Origin: Dolichospermum planctonicum
GTDB lineage: Bacteria; Cyanobacteriota; Cyanobacteriia; Cyanobacteriales; Nostocaceae
Direction: 5' to 3'
NCBI RefSeq assembly: GCF_005402965.1
Contig: NZ_BJCF01000032.1
Location: forward strand, 1-52,676
Length of the DNA: 52,676 bases
Both the position numbers and the translations under genes were made by a program. Of the stretch, positions 43,279 through 52,559 are shown in pieces. Below the pieces are notes generated by a model, which saw nothing but the letters and a program-made list of their open reading frames with translations, ran no database searches and was not told the origin of the DNA. Position 1 is the first letter of the stretch, and each line of letters starts with the position of its first letter.

Positions 43279-44940
43279 CTAATGCAGTTTCAGTAGTACC
43301 CCACCTGTGAGTATTCCTGGCTGAGTATGATAACTGCTGAATGTAAGCGATTGCAAATTATCAAATAGTGGTTTATCTAGTAGTTCCACGAATTTAAGCA
43401 CAGGTATTTGACGTTCAAGAATATTTCTACTAGTTTCCCAGTCTAAGTAAATATATCCTTGATTTGGCTGGGGAATTACACCAAGACTACTTTTAAATTT
43501 GGGATTTTCCAGTAAAGATTTTTGCTTTTGACTCAAAATTTCTTTTAGTATGTTTAAGTCGGAAGTGAAAATCTCGTAATTATTTAAAGTTGTATGTACT
43601 CCTTTGACTTTCGTGTCAACATTAATAGGTTTATTATTCTCATCTGTGGTTATAACTTGTGTCCAGGCTGATACTTTCTGTCCATTTAAAATCAGGGAAA
43701 TAACATTAAAACTACTGGTACTAGCAATATTATCTAAATGTGCTATACCTGCTGCTAATTGTGGGTTTTTTTCGACCACAAATACCCAATTAGGAGTTGT
43801 GTTTTCTGAATTGGGTAATAAAGCTAAAGCATATTCTCCTGTTACCCAACTGAAAATATTTTGACTAAAGTTTAAATTCAAGTTTTGCTGGATTTTTATC
43901 AAAGGTTGTATTAGTCGAGAAATACCATCTTCACTAGAACCGTAAATAGTTGCTGTTCCTTGTTTCCACAGTTTTGCTAAATCACTATTACCTAAATTAC
44001 TCAAGTTCGCTCCAGAAATTGCCAAAGTTGTTGATTCGGGAATGTACTGTAATGCTGCGACGGGTTCAGATAATGGCAAAGATGGAGGTACAATTTGGGA
44101 GTTTGTTAAAAAGGTACTTTCTGCTAACAATCCTTGAGAATTTAAGGCTAAAGATAGAATTTGGCTATGATAAGTTGCTTCTGCTAATTCTAATTTCTGC
44201 CATTTGCCAATTTCGGGTAAATTAAAGAAGGTGACAGCTAGAGAATTTTTGGGTATTTGTTGACTAGCTTTTTGATATTCAAGAGAACTAACTAAGTTTA
44301 AATCTGGTGCTTGTAAATTATTAATTGCTGCTTTGATGACTTGGGAATGATTTGCAAATAAAACAAAATTATTAACAATTGCACCAGCTAAACTATTTGA
44401 TATTTGGGATGGTGAATATTCTTGACGATCATAAATAACTTTGACACCTTTATATCGTTCGACCTCTAAATCATTTCCTGCAAAAGCTCGTTTAGAAAAT
44501 AATAATTCTAAAAATTCGCGGCTTTTTACTGGGTTTTTGGTTGCAAGTGCCATTAAGTACCCTGTTTGTAGTCCGTTGTCTGGGTCACGGTCTATATCTA
44601 GGGTTGTGACAGCTAGGGTAATTTCATTATTCAGCCAGGGTTTAATATCATTTTGGTAATCTATATTACTTTTGGCTAATAGACTATTTTTAATTTGAGA
44701 CAATTCCCTTTTTTGTGCTATTTTTTGTAAAGCGTCGGGATTTACCAATAATGAAACCATTGCTGGTGAGAATTTCGGGACGAATATAGCCGCCCTGGGT
44801 TGAGAATTGGGAACTACAAGGGTGGGGGAATTTTTACCAAAGACCCAGTAAAATACCGCAATACTAACCAGTGATAGTGTTACGAAAGCAACTACAAGTA
44901 AATTTAAAGGTGAGGGTTTATTATTCACATTATTATTCAC
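43279..44940 (-). CDS. DUF3352-family membrane-anchored protein
   Basis: A 553-residue protein with one N-terminal membrane span (LNLLVVAFVTLSLVSIAVFYWVF), the rest outside. Family text: AAIFVPKFSPAMVSLLVNP, WLNNEITLAVTTLDIDRD, FVFVVEKNP-like TPNWVFVVEKNPQLA and a final GVLLKL. It is common in cyanobacteria and has no known role. The start is GTG at 44940. It is divergent from the rhodanese gene. Confidence 0.8.
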   Translation of the reverse strand: MNNNVNNKPSPLNLLVVAFVTLSLVSIAVFYWVFGKNSPTLVVPNSQPRAAIFVPKFSPAMVSLLVNPDALQKIAQKRELSQIKNSLLAKSNIDYQNDIKPWLNNEITLAVTTLDIDRDPDNGLQTGYLMALATKNPVKSREFLELLFSKRAFAGNDLEVERYKGVKVIYDRQEYSPSQISNSLAGAIVNNFVLFANHSQVIKAAINNLQAPDLNLVSSLEYQKASQQIPKNSLAVTFFNLPEIGKWQKLELAEATYHSQILSLALNSQGLLAESTFLTNSQIVPPSLPLSEPVAALQYIPESTTLAISGANLSNLGNSDLAKLWKQGTATIYGSSEDGISRLIQPLIKIQQNLNLNFSQNIFSWVTGEYALALLPNSENTTPNWVFVVEKNPQLAAGIAHLDNIASTSSFNVISLILNGQKVSAWTQVITTDENNKPINVDTKVKGVHTTLNNYEIFTSDLNILKEILSQKQKSLLENPKFKSSLGVIPQPNQGYIYLDWETSRNILERQIPVLKFVELLDKPLFDNLQSLTFSSYHTQPGILTGGVLLKLH

Positions 44941-45004
44941 ACTAGTTATATTTTCCAGTTTTTTCTGCCAACATAAATAGTATAGGATTTTTTAGAGAAA
45001 CTGC

Positions 45005-45364
45005 ATGACGGATAAATCATTTGCTCAACCCTTTACTCAAATTAGTGTTGAATACATAGCACAATGCCTTAGTGCGGATAAAGGCACGATTCAGTTAATA
45101 GATGTGCGTGAACCCCAAGAACTTGCCATATCACGAATAGAGGGATTTGTCAATCTTCCTTTGAGTGAATATGAGCAATGGAGTCAACAAATCTCTACTC
45201 GCTTTAATCCGCATATTGAAACTCTGGTTCTTTGCCATCATGGTATGCGATCCGCTCAGATGTGTCAATGGTTAGTTGGTCAAGGATTTACAAATGTTAA
45301 AAACATTATGGGTGGTATTGATGCTTACTCAATTTTAGTTGATCCTTCAGTTCCGCAATATTAG
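45005..45364 (+). CDS. Rhodanese-domain sulfurtransferase
   Basis: A single 119-residue rhodanese domain (IQLIDVREPQELAISRIEGFVNLPL), with the active-site Cys in LCHHGMRSAQM and a final GFTNVKNIMGGIDAY. It carries sulfane sulfur as a Cys persulfide. The loop HHGMRSAQM resembles GlpE/PspE-type single-domain enzymes. Directly followed by a heptamer repeat. Confidence 0.88.
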   Translation: MTDKSFAQPFTQISVEYIAQCLSADKGTIQLIDVREPQELAISRIEGFVNLPLSEYEQWSQQISTRFNPHIETLVLCHHGMRSAQMCQWLVGQGFTNVKNIMGGIDAYSILVDPSVPQY

Positions 45365-45398
45365 GGAAGAGGGAAGAGGGAAGAGGGAAGAGGGAAGA
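45364..45398. repeat. Heptameric tandem repeat (GGGAAGA x5)
   Basis: Five perfect 7-bp units starting at the rhodanese stop codon. Confidence 0.9.
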
Positions 45399-45731
45399 TT
45401 CTTTCCTTCTATTCCTCCAGTTTATCAGTTTGTATATTCACAAAGAAATATTAATATTTTGTAACTAAAACCACAGCTTGTGTTAGAGTACTATGAGATA
45501 CTACTGAAAAAGTTGGGAATTTACCTGATGTTCTGTTTTCAGCTATATGTTGATAACAAATACAGCCAATAAATGCCTAAGGTAAATTTTGTGTTTAATG
45601 AACACAATATGTGTATATAATTTGCTATCTTATATTAATTAATAATTAATTCTTTTTTGGGGTTTTGGTGGTGCAAACCACGCATTTTTTCAACTTTTGA
45701 TTAAAATTTGCCTACAGTAAAAATATCAACT
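45399..45731. other. Intergenic region before hrcA
   Basis: No gene seen. No CIRCE element (TTAGCACTC-N9-GAGTGCTAA) was found near the hrcA start, so autoregulation through it is not supported here. Confidence 0.4.
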
Positions 45732-46808
45732 ATGCAAGTCCATTTGACTAATCGCCAACAAAATATACTTTCGGCCACTGTACGTCATTATATTGCTACA
45801 GCAGAGCCAGTAGGATCTAAAGCCCTAATTGATGGTTTCGATTTAGGTGTTAGCTCGGCTACTATTCGCAATGTCATGGGGGGCTTAGAAAAATCAGGGT
45901 TACTTTACCAACCACATACCTCTGCGGGGAGAATTCCTTCTGATTCTGGTTATCGGATTTATGTGGATCAATTAATTGTACCATCAGAGACGTTAGTGAA
46001 AGAAGTAGAAGCGGTATTACAAAAACGTCTACACTGGGAAGATTGGAGTTTAGAAGCTTTGTTACAAGGTGCGGGACAAATTTTAGCAACATTAAGCGGC
46101 TGTATTAGCTTAATTACGATGCCGCAAACTACAATAGCAAAGTTACGCCATTTACAATTGGTGCAAATTGAAGCTGGTAGGATTATGTTAATTGTGGTTA
46201 CCGATAGTTATGAAACCCATTCTAAAGTGATGGATTTATTTTCAGAATCATCAGTAATTAAACCGAATGAGGAGGTGATTGATCATCAATTGCAGATTGT
46301 TTCTAATTTTTTAAATAGTCACTTACGAGGACAAAGTTTATTAGAAATAGGCTATCTTGATTGGAATGAATTAGATCAAGAATTTCGAGTTTATGGCGAA
46401 TTATTGAAAAGTTCTCTGGTAGAATTAACTAATCGCGCTCTTGCACCGACAGCTACACAAATTATGGTAAAGGGTATCGGAGAGGTTTTACGACAACCAG
46501 AATTTTCTCAGGTACAACAGGTACAAACAATTATGCAATTGTTGGAAGAGGAACAAGACCAACTTTGGCATTTAATTTGTGAAGAGCCGGAAATAGATGA
46601 TACTAGTAAATCTAAGGTAACGGTAAGAATTGGTGCAGAAAATCCTCTCAAACCTATTCGCACTTGTACTTTGATTTCTGCTATTTATCGTCGGGGTTCT
46701 GTGCCGGTGGGAAGTGTGGGGGTTTTGGGTCCAACTAGGTTAGACTATGAAAGTGCGATCGCTGTGGTCGCAGCAGCAGCAGATTATCTCTCAGAAGCTT
46801 TTAGTTAG
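45732..46808 (+). CDS. hrcA: Heat-inducible transcription repressor HrcA
   Basis: Represses groESL and other heat-shock genes by binding CIRCE. 358 residues from the ATG at 45732 (the longer reading starts at TTG). The N-terminal winged HTH is clear ([61 protein letters not shown]). The GAF-like and C-terminal parts follow, ending [28 protein letters not shown]. No chaperone gene is nearby. Confidence 0.95.
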   Translation: MQVHLTNRQQNILSATVRHYIATAEPVGSKALIDGFDLGVSSATIRNVMGGLEKSGLLYQPHTSAGRIPSDSGYRIYVDQLIVPSETLVKEVEAVLQKRLHWEDWSLEALLQGAGQILATLSGCISLITMPQTTIAKLRHLQLVQIEAGRIMLIVVTDSYETHSKVMDLFSESSVIKPNEEVIDHQLQIVSNFLNSHLRGQSLLEIGYLDWNELDQEFRVYGELLKSSLVELTNRALAPTATQIMVKGIGEVLRQPEFSQVQQVQTIMQLLEEEQDQLWHLICEEPEIDDTSKSKVTVRIGAENPLKPIRTCTLISAIYRRGSVPVGSVGVLGPTRLDYESAIAVVAAAADYLSEAFS

Positions 46809-46929
46809 TTAATTTCCATGAAATTGGCCTGAAAAATTGCCATGATCACAAGGGAATAGGGAACTGGTTTTTTGGTGACTTTAGCTATTTTTAAATGCTT
46901 TTGCTTTTTCAAGGTTTTATATTTCAATC

Positions 46930-47595
46930 ATGATGAGAAAAATTACTTTTGGTCTATTATGGCTAGGATTTATTTCCTATGCCTTTTTCTTTGCTCCTCC
47001 CGAACAACCTGATACTTTTGAGTTAATAAAAAATCTCTCTACAGGAAATTGGCAAGAAATTAATCCCCTGATTATATGTTTATTTAATATCATGGGGATT
47101 TGGCCTTTTATATATAGTGCAGTAGTCTTTTTTGATGGTAGAGGTCAAAAAATCCCCGCTTGGCCTTTTGCTATTGGTACTTTTGCTTTAGGTGCATTTG
47201 CACTTTTACCATACTTGGCTTTAAGAGAACCTAATCAAAAGTTTATAGGTGAAAAAAAATCATTTTTGAAAATACTGGATTCCCGGATTTTGGGAATTTT
47301 ATTAACTTTAGCTGCAACGGTTTTATTTACCTTTAGTTTACAAGGAAATTGGAGTAATTTTGTCGAACAGTGGCAAAATAACAGGTTTATTCATGTCATG
47401 AGTTTAGACTTTATCATGTTGAGTTTATTATTTCCAACGTTATTAGGAGATGATATGACGCGACGGGGTTGGCAAAATAATCAATTATTTTGGTTATTTG
47501 CAATGCCTTTATTTGGATCTTTGATATATTTGTGTGTCCGGCCACCTATAGAAATAGAAAATAAGAAAGGAGTTGAAAATACAATATTTAACTAA
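46930..47595 (+). CDS. Multi-pass membrane protein, conserved in cyanobacteria
   Basis: 221 residues with about six membrane spans, starting MMRKITFGLLWLGFISYAFFF. Soluble loops hold FFDGRGQKIPAWPFAIG and FPTLLGDDMTRRGW. It resembles a conserved photosynthetic-organism membrane family, but I cannot name a function. No close neighbours on the same strand suggest one. Confidence 0.7.
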   Translation: MMRKITFGLLWLGFISYAFFFAPPEQPDTFELIKNLSTGNWQEINPLIICLFNIMGIWPFIYSAVVFFDGRGQKIPAWPFAIGTFALGAFALLPYLALREPNQKFIGEKKSFLKILDSRILGILLTLAATVLFTFSLQGNWSNFVEQWQNNRFIHVMSLDFIMLSLLFPTLLGDDMTRRGWQNNQLFWLFAMPLFGSLIYLCVRPPIEIENKKGVENTIFN

Positions 47596-47846
47596 TTCCT
47601 AATTGTTCAATTTTTACTTAATCAAGATGTGGGAATTAAAAAGGTAAATATCCGGTTGTCAACATTTTACAGCGGATTACCAATGGGATGTTGCATAAGT
47701 TGTAAATTTAACCAAATAATTGTAATAATTGTCCTGATGTGACACATTTGAGATTGAACTAGGAAATAACTATAGCATTTTTTCATTTACAGCAGTCGGC
47801 TCTGACTTCCTTTTCGCTGCTATAGCAATTACTAGGCTAGAAACTG

Positions 47847-48695
47847 ATGAAAAAAGTTAATATTTACCGCTTTTGCAATTATACTTTAATAGGTTTAATA
47901 TCCTGCTGTTTGGTGTTAAATAGGGTTTCCCCGGCCTTGACTCAGACAGTTTCTCTAATTAACTCCGCACCCGCACCTGATACTAGCTTGATTTGGCCGA
48001 CCCAAGGAATTATTTCTCAAGGTTTTCGTAAATACGAACATGAAGGAATTGATATTGCGGGAGCAAAAGGTACACCGATTTTGGCTGCTGCTGCTGGTAC
48101 AGTGGTAAAAGCTAGTTGGGACAATTGGGGATTAGGCAATTTTATCGAAATTAAACATCTTCATGGTATTGTGACCGTTTATGGACATAATAGCCGTCTA
48201 CTGGTCAATAAAGGTCAACAGGTCAAACAAGGGCAAATTATTGCCGAAATGGGTTCAACAGGCAATAGCACCGCCCCTCATCTGCATTTTGAATTTTACC
48301 CCGATGGTCGTTTAGCTAGTAATCCTATTAGTTTATTACCGTCAACTACTATGGTAAAAACACCGATAAATGAACCGATTTCCCTGACTCCAAAGCCTGT
48401 TTTACCTATTAGTAATAATACTGAATGTAATGGGACTCCAGTTATAACTGGAGAGACAGCAACAGCGACTATTAAAGTTTGTGAGGAAAATAATCAGTTA
48501 TTTTATTTGGGGAAATTAAAACAAGCACCAAATCAAATTTTAAAAATCCGAGCTTGGAAAGTTAATAATAACAGATATAGAGCAGATAATGGCACTTTTT
48601 CCTACTTAATTAGCCCAGAAAAAATAGAAATTTGGCGTAATGGTAATCCAATTCGTGCCGATAATTTTCTCACTGCTAATGGTGTGGGAAACTAA
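47847..48695 (+). CDS. M23-family metallopeptidase (peptidoglycan endopeptidase)
   Basis: A 282-residue exported protein. The signal sequence has a Cys pair in its hydrophobic core (LIGLISCCLVLNR). The LytM/M23 domain has the zinc residues HEGIDIAG (His and Asp) and APHLHFEF (HxH), plus VTVYGHNSRLLVNKGQQVKQGQIIAEMGSTGNS. It cleaves peptide cross-links or activates amidases. A C-terminal region of about 90 residues has no clear family. Followed by a peptidoglycan-binding protein on the same strand. Confidence 0.9.
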   Translation: MKKVNIYRFCNYTLIGLISCCLVLNRVSPALTQTVSLINSAPAPDTSLIWPTQGIISQGFRKYEHEGIDIAGAKGTPILAAAAGTVVKASWDNWGLGNFIEIKHLHGIVTVYGHNSRLLVNKGQQVKQGQIIAEMGSTGNSTAPHLHFEFYPDGRLASNPISLLPSTTMVKTPINEPISLTPKPVLPISNNTECNGTPVITGETATATIKVCEENNQLFYLGKLKQAPNQILKIRAWKVNNNRYRADNGTFSYLISPEKIEIWRNGNPIRADNFLTANGVGN

Positions 48696-48863
48696 AACTA
48701 CTAATGACTTTATGTAATTGATGATTTCATTACAAATACCTGATGTGACAGTTCAAATGGCGGAATATAGCAGCCAATGTGTTTCAGCAAAGAATTATAA
48801 AATCAATGAAGATTAGATCTAAACAAAAGTATTGCAAAACTTCACATAAAGGAGCAGATGATC

Positions 48864-49475
48864 ATGGAATATTTGGCTTATTCCTATATGTATATAGAAG
48901 ATGAAGAAACAAATGGAAATTTGCCATTAAATTTACCTAAATTGGCGCAGGTATTGAATTGGCGACAGTTTTTTAAATCTTCTGCATGGTTAACTTTGGC
49001 TGGTGTGAGTATATTACTAGCTACAGTTGCTCAAATGCAGTTTGCTTCGGCAGAATATGTCAGGACTAATGGTAGTTGTATGAATATTCGTACAGGACCT
49101 AGCACCGATAATTCATCCATAGCTTGTGTCCAAAATGGGTCATACATTGGTGATACTGGGAATGTCAGAAATGGATTTGCAAGAATTTCCTCGGGACGTT
49201 ACCGGGGATACTATGCTGCTGAAAGATGGATTGGTAACACTCCTGGCTATTCTTCCCGTAGACACCGTTCTGGATACGGTGTTGGCGGTAGGGTAACTGT
49301 AGGATATGGCACAAGGGGCGAACGAGTGCGAGAAATCCAAAGGGCTTTAGGGATTAGGGTTGATGGTGTTTACGGTTCAAGAACCATTAATGCAGTGCGT
49401 CACTTTCAAAGACGTAACGGACTGCGTGTAGATGGTGTTGTTGGTTATCAAACTCGGAGGGCTTTAGGTATTTAG
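48864..49475 (+). CDS. SH3b and peptidoglycan-binding domain protein
   Basis: 203 residues from the ATG at 48864. The Shine-Dalgarno AAGGAG suits this start (9-nt spacing) better than the ATG at 48858. After a membrane-anchor or signal stretch (WLTLAGVSILLATVAQMQFASA) comes a bacterial SH3 domain (NIRTGPSTDNSSIACVQNGSYI). The PG_binding_1 domain at the end reads RGERVREIQRALGIRVDGVYG and FQRRNGLRVDGVVG. It probably sits on the cell wall. The 3' end overlaps wecB by 12 bp, convergently. Confidence 0.88.
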   Translation: MEYLAYSYMYIEDEETNGNLPLNLPKLAQVLNWRQFFKSSAWLTLAGVSILLATVAQMQFASAEYVRTNGSCMNIRTGPSTDNSSIACVQNGSYIGDTGNVRNGFARISSGRYRGYYAAERWIGNTPGYSSRRHRSGYGVGGRVTVGYGTRGERVREIQRALGIRVDGVYGSRTINAVRHFQRRNGLRVDGVVGYQTRRALGI

Positions 49476-50588
49476 CTGCGGTGACAAGTAATTTTTGACA
49501 AGTTGTAAAATGCGTTCTGCTGCATGGCCATCGCCAAAGGGATTAATGGCGGTGGCCATTTTGGTATAAGCGGCTGGGTTGCTGAGTAGTTCACTAGCGG
49601 CTGCAACAATATTTTCCGTTTGTGTACCTACAAGTTTGGCTGTACCTGCGGTGACAGCTTCTGGCCTCTCTGTGGTATCTCTGAGAACTAACACTGGTTT
49701 ACCCAAGCTGGGGGCTTCTTCTTGTAAACCACCAGAATCTGTTAAGATTAAATGCGATCGCTCAATAGCCCCCACTAATTCTGCATAATCTAAAGGTTCT
49801 GTCAAGAAAATCCGGGGATGATTCCCCAACAATTTTTGTAATGGTTCTCTAACTATCGGATTTTTATGTAATGGTAATAATAAAGCTGTATCGGGAAATT
49901 GCTCTAAAATCTGTAAAAAACTTTCAGCGATATCTTGCAGCGGTTCTCCCCAGTTTTCCCGTCTATGAACCGTTGCTAAAATTGTCCGATATTGATGCCA
50001 ATCTAAACCCGGTATATGACAAACTGGTTTAGTTGCAGCCACATTTAACAAAGCGTCAATTACTGTATTTCCTGTGAGGTGAATTTCTCCCAACACTCCA
50101 GAACTTTGTAAATTTTCCATCGCTAAAGTTGTCGGGGCAAAATGCAATTGTGTAAGCTGAGAAATTAATCTTCTATTAGCTTCTTCTGGAAAAGGATTAA
50201 ATAAATCATCAGTTCTTAACCCAGCTTCCACATGACCAACAGGAATTTTTTGATAAAAAGCGGCCAAAGTTGCAGCAAAAGCAGTTGTCGTATCTCCTTG
50301 AACAATCACAAAATCTAAAGTTTGTTCCTGAAATAATGCTTCTAAACCTTGTAGACTTCGACAGGTAATCTCACTAAGAGATTGCTGACGCTGCATAATC
50401 TCCAAATTCCAATCAGCTTTGAGTTTGAACAACTTCATTACTTGTTCAACCATTTCTCGATGTTGTCCTGTGAGAATTACCTGCAATTCAAAATCTGGAG
50501 AATTTTGAAAAACTTGAATTACTGGTGCTAGTTTAATAGCTTCGGGACGAGTTCCTAAAATAATGCCAATGCGGTGTTGATTAGTCAT
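49464..50588 (-). CDS. wecB: UDP-N-acetylglucosamine 2-epimerase (non-hydrolysing)
   Basis: Interconverts UDP-GlcNAc and UDP-ManNAc for surface polysaccharide synthesis. The 374-residue protein has the family start (IGIILGTRPEAIKLAPVI), VQGDTTTAFAATLAAF, HVEAGLRTDDLFNPFPEEANRRL, TVHRRENWGEPL and ILTDSGGLQEEAPSLGKPVLVLRD. Complete. Confidence 0.95.
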   Translation of the reverse strand: MTNQHRIGIILGTRPEAIKLAPVIQVFQNSPDFELQVILTGQHREMVEQVMKLFKLKADWNLEIMQRQQSLSEITCRSLQGLEALFQEQTLDFVIVQGDTTTAFAATLAAFYQKIPVGHVEAGLRTDDLFNPFPEEANRRLISQLTQLHFAPTTLAMENLQSSGVLGEIHLTGNTVIDALLNVAATKPVCHIPGLDWHQYRTILATVHRRENWGEPLQDIAESFLQILEQFPDTALLLPLHKNPIVREPLQKLLGNHPRIFLTEPLDYAELVGAIERSHLILTDSGGLQEEAPSLGKPVLVLRDTTERPEAVTAGTAKLVGTQTENIVAAASELLSNPAAYTKMATAINPFGDGHAAERILQLVKNYLSPQLNT

Positions 50589-50640
50589 TAGTCAAATAAT
50601 TACAATTTACTTTTAATTTTCCTAGACGGTAATTAATTTT

Positions 50641-50934
50641 TTACCTAATTATACCAAATTGTTTATAGTATTTGCGAACAAAATTATAGCCTGTAAGTGC
50701 TTGAGTATCTAATCGTATTTTAAATAACACAGCTTTACTGATGCGATCGCCCCATGATAAAAATTTGATTGTCCCTGTCACACCTGAAAAAGCAAAATTA
50801 TGACTTAAAGCTTGTTGAATACCTATTTTAGTATTACCATTTTTTTCCATAGCAATAGCTACTGTTTTAGTAGCATCGACAAACTTTTTATAATAGTCTA
50901 TGTAGGTTGGGTTGAACAACGTGAAACCCAACAT
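50641..50934 (-). pseudogene. C-terminal remnant of an ABC substrate-binding (Peripla_BP_6-like) protein
   Basis: About 85 residues resemble the end of branched-chain-amino-acid-type binding proteins (FVDATKTVAIAMEKNGNTKIG, FSGVTGTIKFLSWGDRISKAVLFKI). The apparent N-terminus (MLGFTLFNPTYID) is translated from a dispersed repeat that abuts the break, and no upstream part is present. It reads as a truncated gene left after a repeat insertion. Confidence 0.55.
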
Positions 50935-50976
50935 CTACGCGAATTGGTTGGGTTGAAGAATGAAACCCAACCAACA
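50901..50976. repeat. Two adjacent GGTTGGGTT...AACCCAACC palindromes
   Basis: Inverted repeats at 50902-50938 and 50944-50976 of the same dispersed family as 10211-10238 and 28441-28476. They lie exactly where the binding-protein remnant is cut. Confidence 0.8.
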
Positions 50977-51000
50977 ATTTTCTTAACTAAACCGTATTGG

Positions 51001-52179
51001 TTAAATGACAAACTTTTCTGTAATGGTTGCATTATTTAGAGTAACCCGGATTTGGAATTTTTCACCCATTTCAGCACAAAATTTTAATTTAATGTAATTA
51101 TCTCCTTGTTCTCTGGCTTGAACTTCTAAAAATGGCTGGCCATTTTCATATAATCCTGATTGCTCAATGTTTATCTTCTTAATTAAATCAAGAGTATATT
51201 GATATTCAGCTATTTTTCCTTCTTCTTTAAATAGTTTAGCTACTTTTTGTAACTTGGCAATAGTTCCTTTCACATCTTCCAATTGACCAGGGTTAGAATC
51301 TTGGCTATTCTGAGCTAGTGCAAGGCTAGGATCAATACGCAAGGCTTGGGTAAAATCTTCAATTGCTCCTTTTAAATCTCCTATTTTAAAACGGGCAAGA
51401 CCTCTATTATTGTGAGTTATTGCAAGACTAGGATCAATACGCAAGGCTTGGGTAAAATTTTCAATCGCCTCTTTTAAATCTCCTGATAGTAGGCGGGCAA
51501 AACCTCGATTATTGTAGATATCTGCATCATTAGGATTCAGACGTATGGCTTGATTGTAATCTTCAATCGCTCCTTTTACATCTCCCAACATCCCACGGGT
51601 AAGACCTCTATTATAGTGAGCTAGTGCAAGGTTAGAATCAAGACGTAAGGCTTGGTTGAAATCTTCAATTGCCTCGTTTATATCTCCTAATTGAGCGCGG
51701 ACACCGCCTCGGTTCAGGTAGGCTAGTGCAAGATTGGGATTCAGACGTATGGCTTGGTTATAATCTTCGATTGCCCCTTTTATATCTCTTGATTCATACC
51801 GGACAACACCTCGGTTATAGTATGCTTCTGCAAGGTTAGGATTAATACGTAGAGCTTGATTGTAATTTTCAATCGCTTCTTTAAAATCTCCCAATTCACG
51901 GCGGGCATTCCCTCTGTTGATGTAAGCTCCTACATGGTTAGGATTAATACGCAGTGCTTGGTTGTAATCTTCAATTGCCCCTTGCAAATCTCCTGATTCA
52001 TAGCGAGCAACACCTTGGTCATGGTATGATTCTGCATTTTCAAGGTTAACTTGTACTAACAGTAATCTTGATTCTCTTGCTGACTCTAAAATATTCGGCA
52101 CATTTTGAGCATCAACTTTAGAGCTATATAATATTGCTCCTAGTACAAAAACTAAAGTTGTTAATTTTGATAATTTCAT
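51001..52179 (-). CDS. Exported TPR protein
   Basis: 392 residues from the ATG at 52179 (GAAGGA about 7 bp upstream; the longer reading uses TTG). A Sec signal (TTLVFVLGAILYSSKVDA) is followed by seven consecutive 34-residue TPR units of the type GDLKGAIEDYNQALRINPN, one decayed eighth unit, and a beta-rich C-terminal domain (LEVQAREQGDNYIKLKFCAE). TPRs bind other proteins; the partner is unknown. At DNA level the units are 102-bp repeats. Confidence 0.85.
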   Translation of the reverse strand: MKLSKLTTLVFVLGAILYSSKVDAQNVPNILESARESRLLLVQVNLENAESYHDQGVARYESGDLQGAIEDYNQALRINPNHVGAYINRGNARRELGDFKEAIENYNQALRINPNLAEAYYNRGVVRYESRDIKGAIEDYNQAIRLNPNLALAYLNRGGVRAQLGDINEAIEDFNQALRLDSNLALAHYNRGLTRGMLGDVKGAIEDYNQAIRLNPNDADIYNNRGFARLLSGDLKEAIENFTQALRIDPSLAITHNNRGLARFKIGDLKGAIEDFTQALRIDPSLALAQNSQDSNPGQLEDVKGTIAKLQKVAKLFKEEGKIAEYQYTLDLIKKINIEQSGLYENGQPFLEVQAREQGDNYIKLKFCAEMGEKFQIRVTLNNATITEKFVI

Positions 52180-52292
52180 TTTGTTTTCCTTCTTCAATTA
52201 AGAACTTTTCAGATTTATCAATACCTTCGCTATGGTGCAAAACATGAGAATTGCTACTAACGGGACTTGTAATGAAGTGTAAATTCTGGCTA

Positions 52293-52559
52293 TCAACCGC
52301 CACCACCGCCGCCACCACCGCCACCGCCGCCACCACCGCCACCACCGCCGCCACCGCCGCCACCGCCACTGCTGCGTACTGGAATTACTTCTTCAAATTC
52401 GTTATGATATGAGCAGTTTTGGCAGTGGTGGGTTACTATTTGCTTTCCTTGAAAGCTAGTAGTTGCCGGAACTAATATTTTATAATTCCGTTTCAGCGTA
52501 AATTTTTGACATTGGGGACATTTTCGATCATTGATTGGCGAAACTATAACAACCCACAT
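52293..52559 (-). CDS. Zinc-ribbon protein with a poly-glycine tail
   Basis: 88 residues from the ATG at 52559. Two Cys pairs (CPQC and CQNC) form a zinc ribbon, then EEVIPVRSSG and 24 glycines to the stop. The sequence before the tail recalls the end of TPM/YgcG-type proteins, but no TPM domain is present. It is preceded by a start with no clear Shine-Dalgarno. It lies 113 bp upstream of the TPR gene on the same strand. Confidence 0.6.
   Translation of the reverse strand: MWVVIVSPINDRKCPQCQKFTLKRNYKILVPATTSFQGKQIVTHHCQNCSYHNEFEEVIPVRSSGGGGGGGGGGGGGGGGGGGGGGGG
52296..52369. repeat. GGC/GGT trinucleotide microsatellite
   Basis: About 24 glycine codons with only GGC and GGT in irregular order (CCGCCACC-type on the plus strand). 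It is a likely slippage site, and length may differ between strains or be misassembled. Confidence 0.9.

Noticed and set aside
45399-45731. CIRCE element upstream of hrcA
   Set aside because: No TTAGCACTC / GAGTGCTAA inverted repeat found.
52124-52369. Minus-strand Ala/Val-rich ORF
   Set aside because: A frame-shifted reading of the glycine microsatellite.
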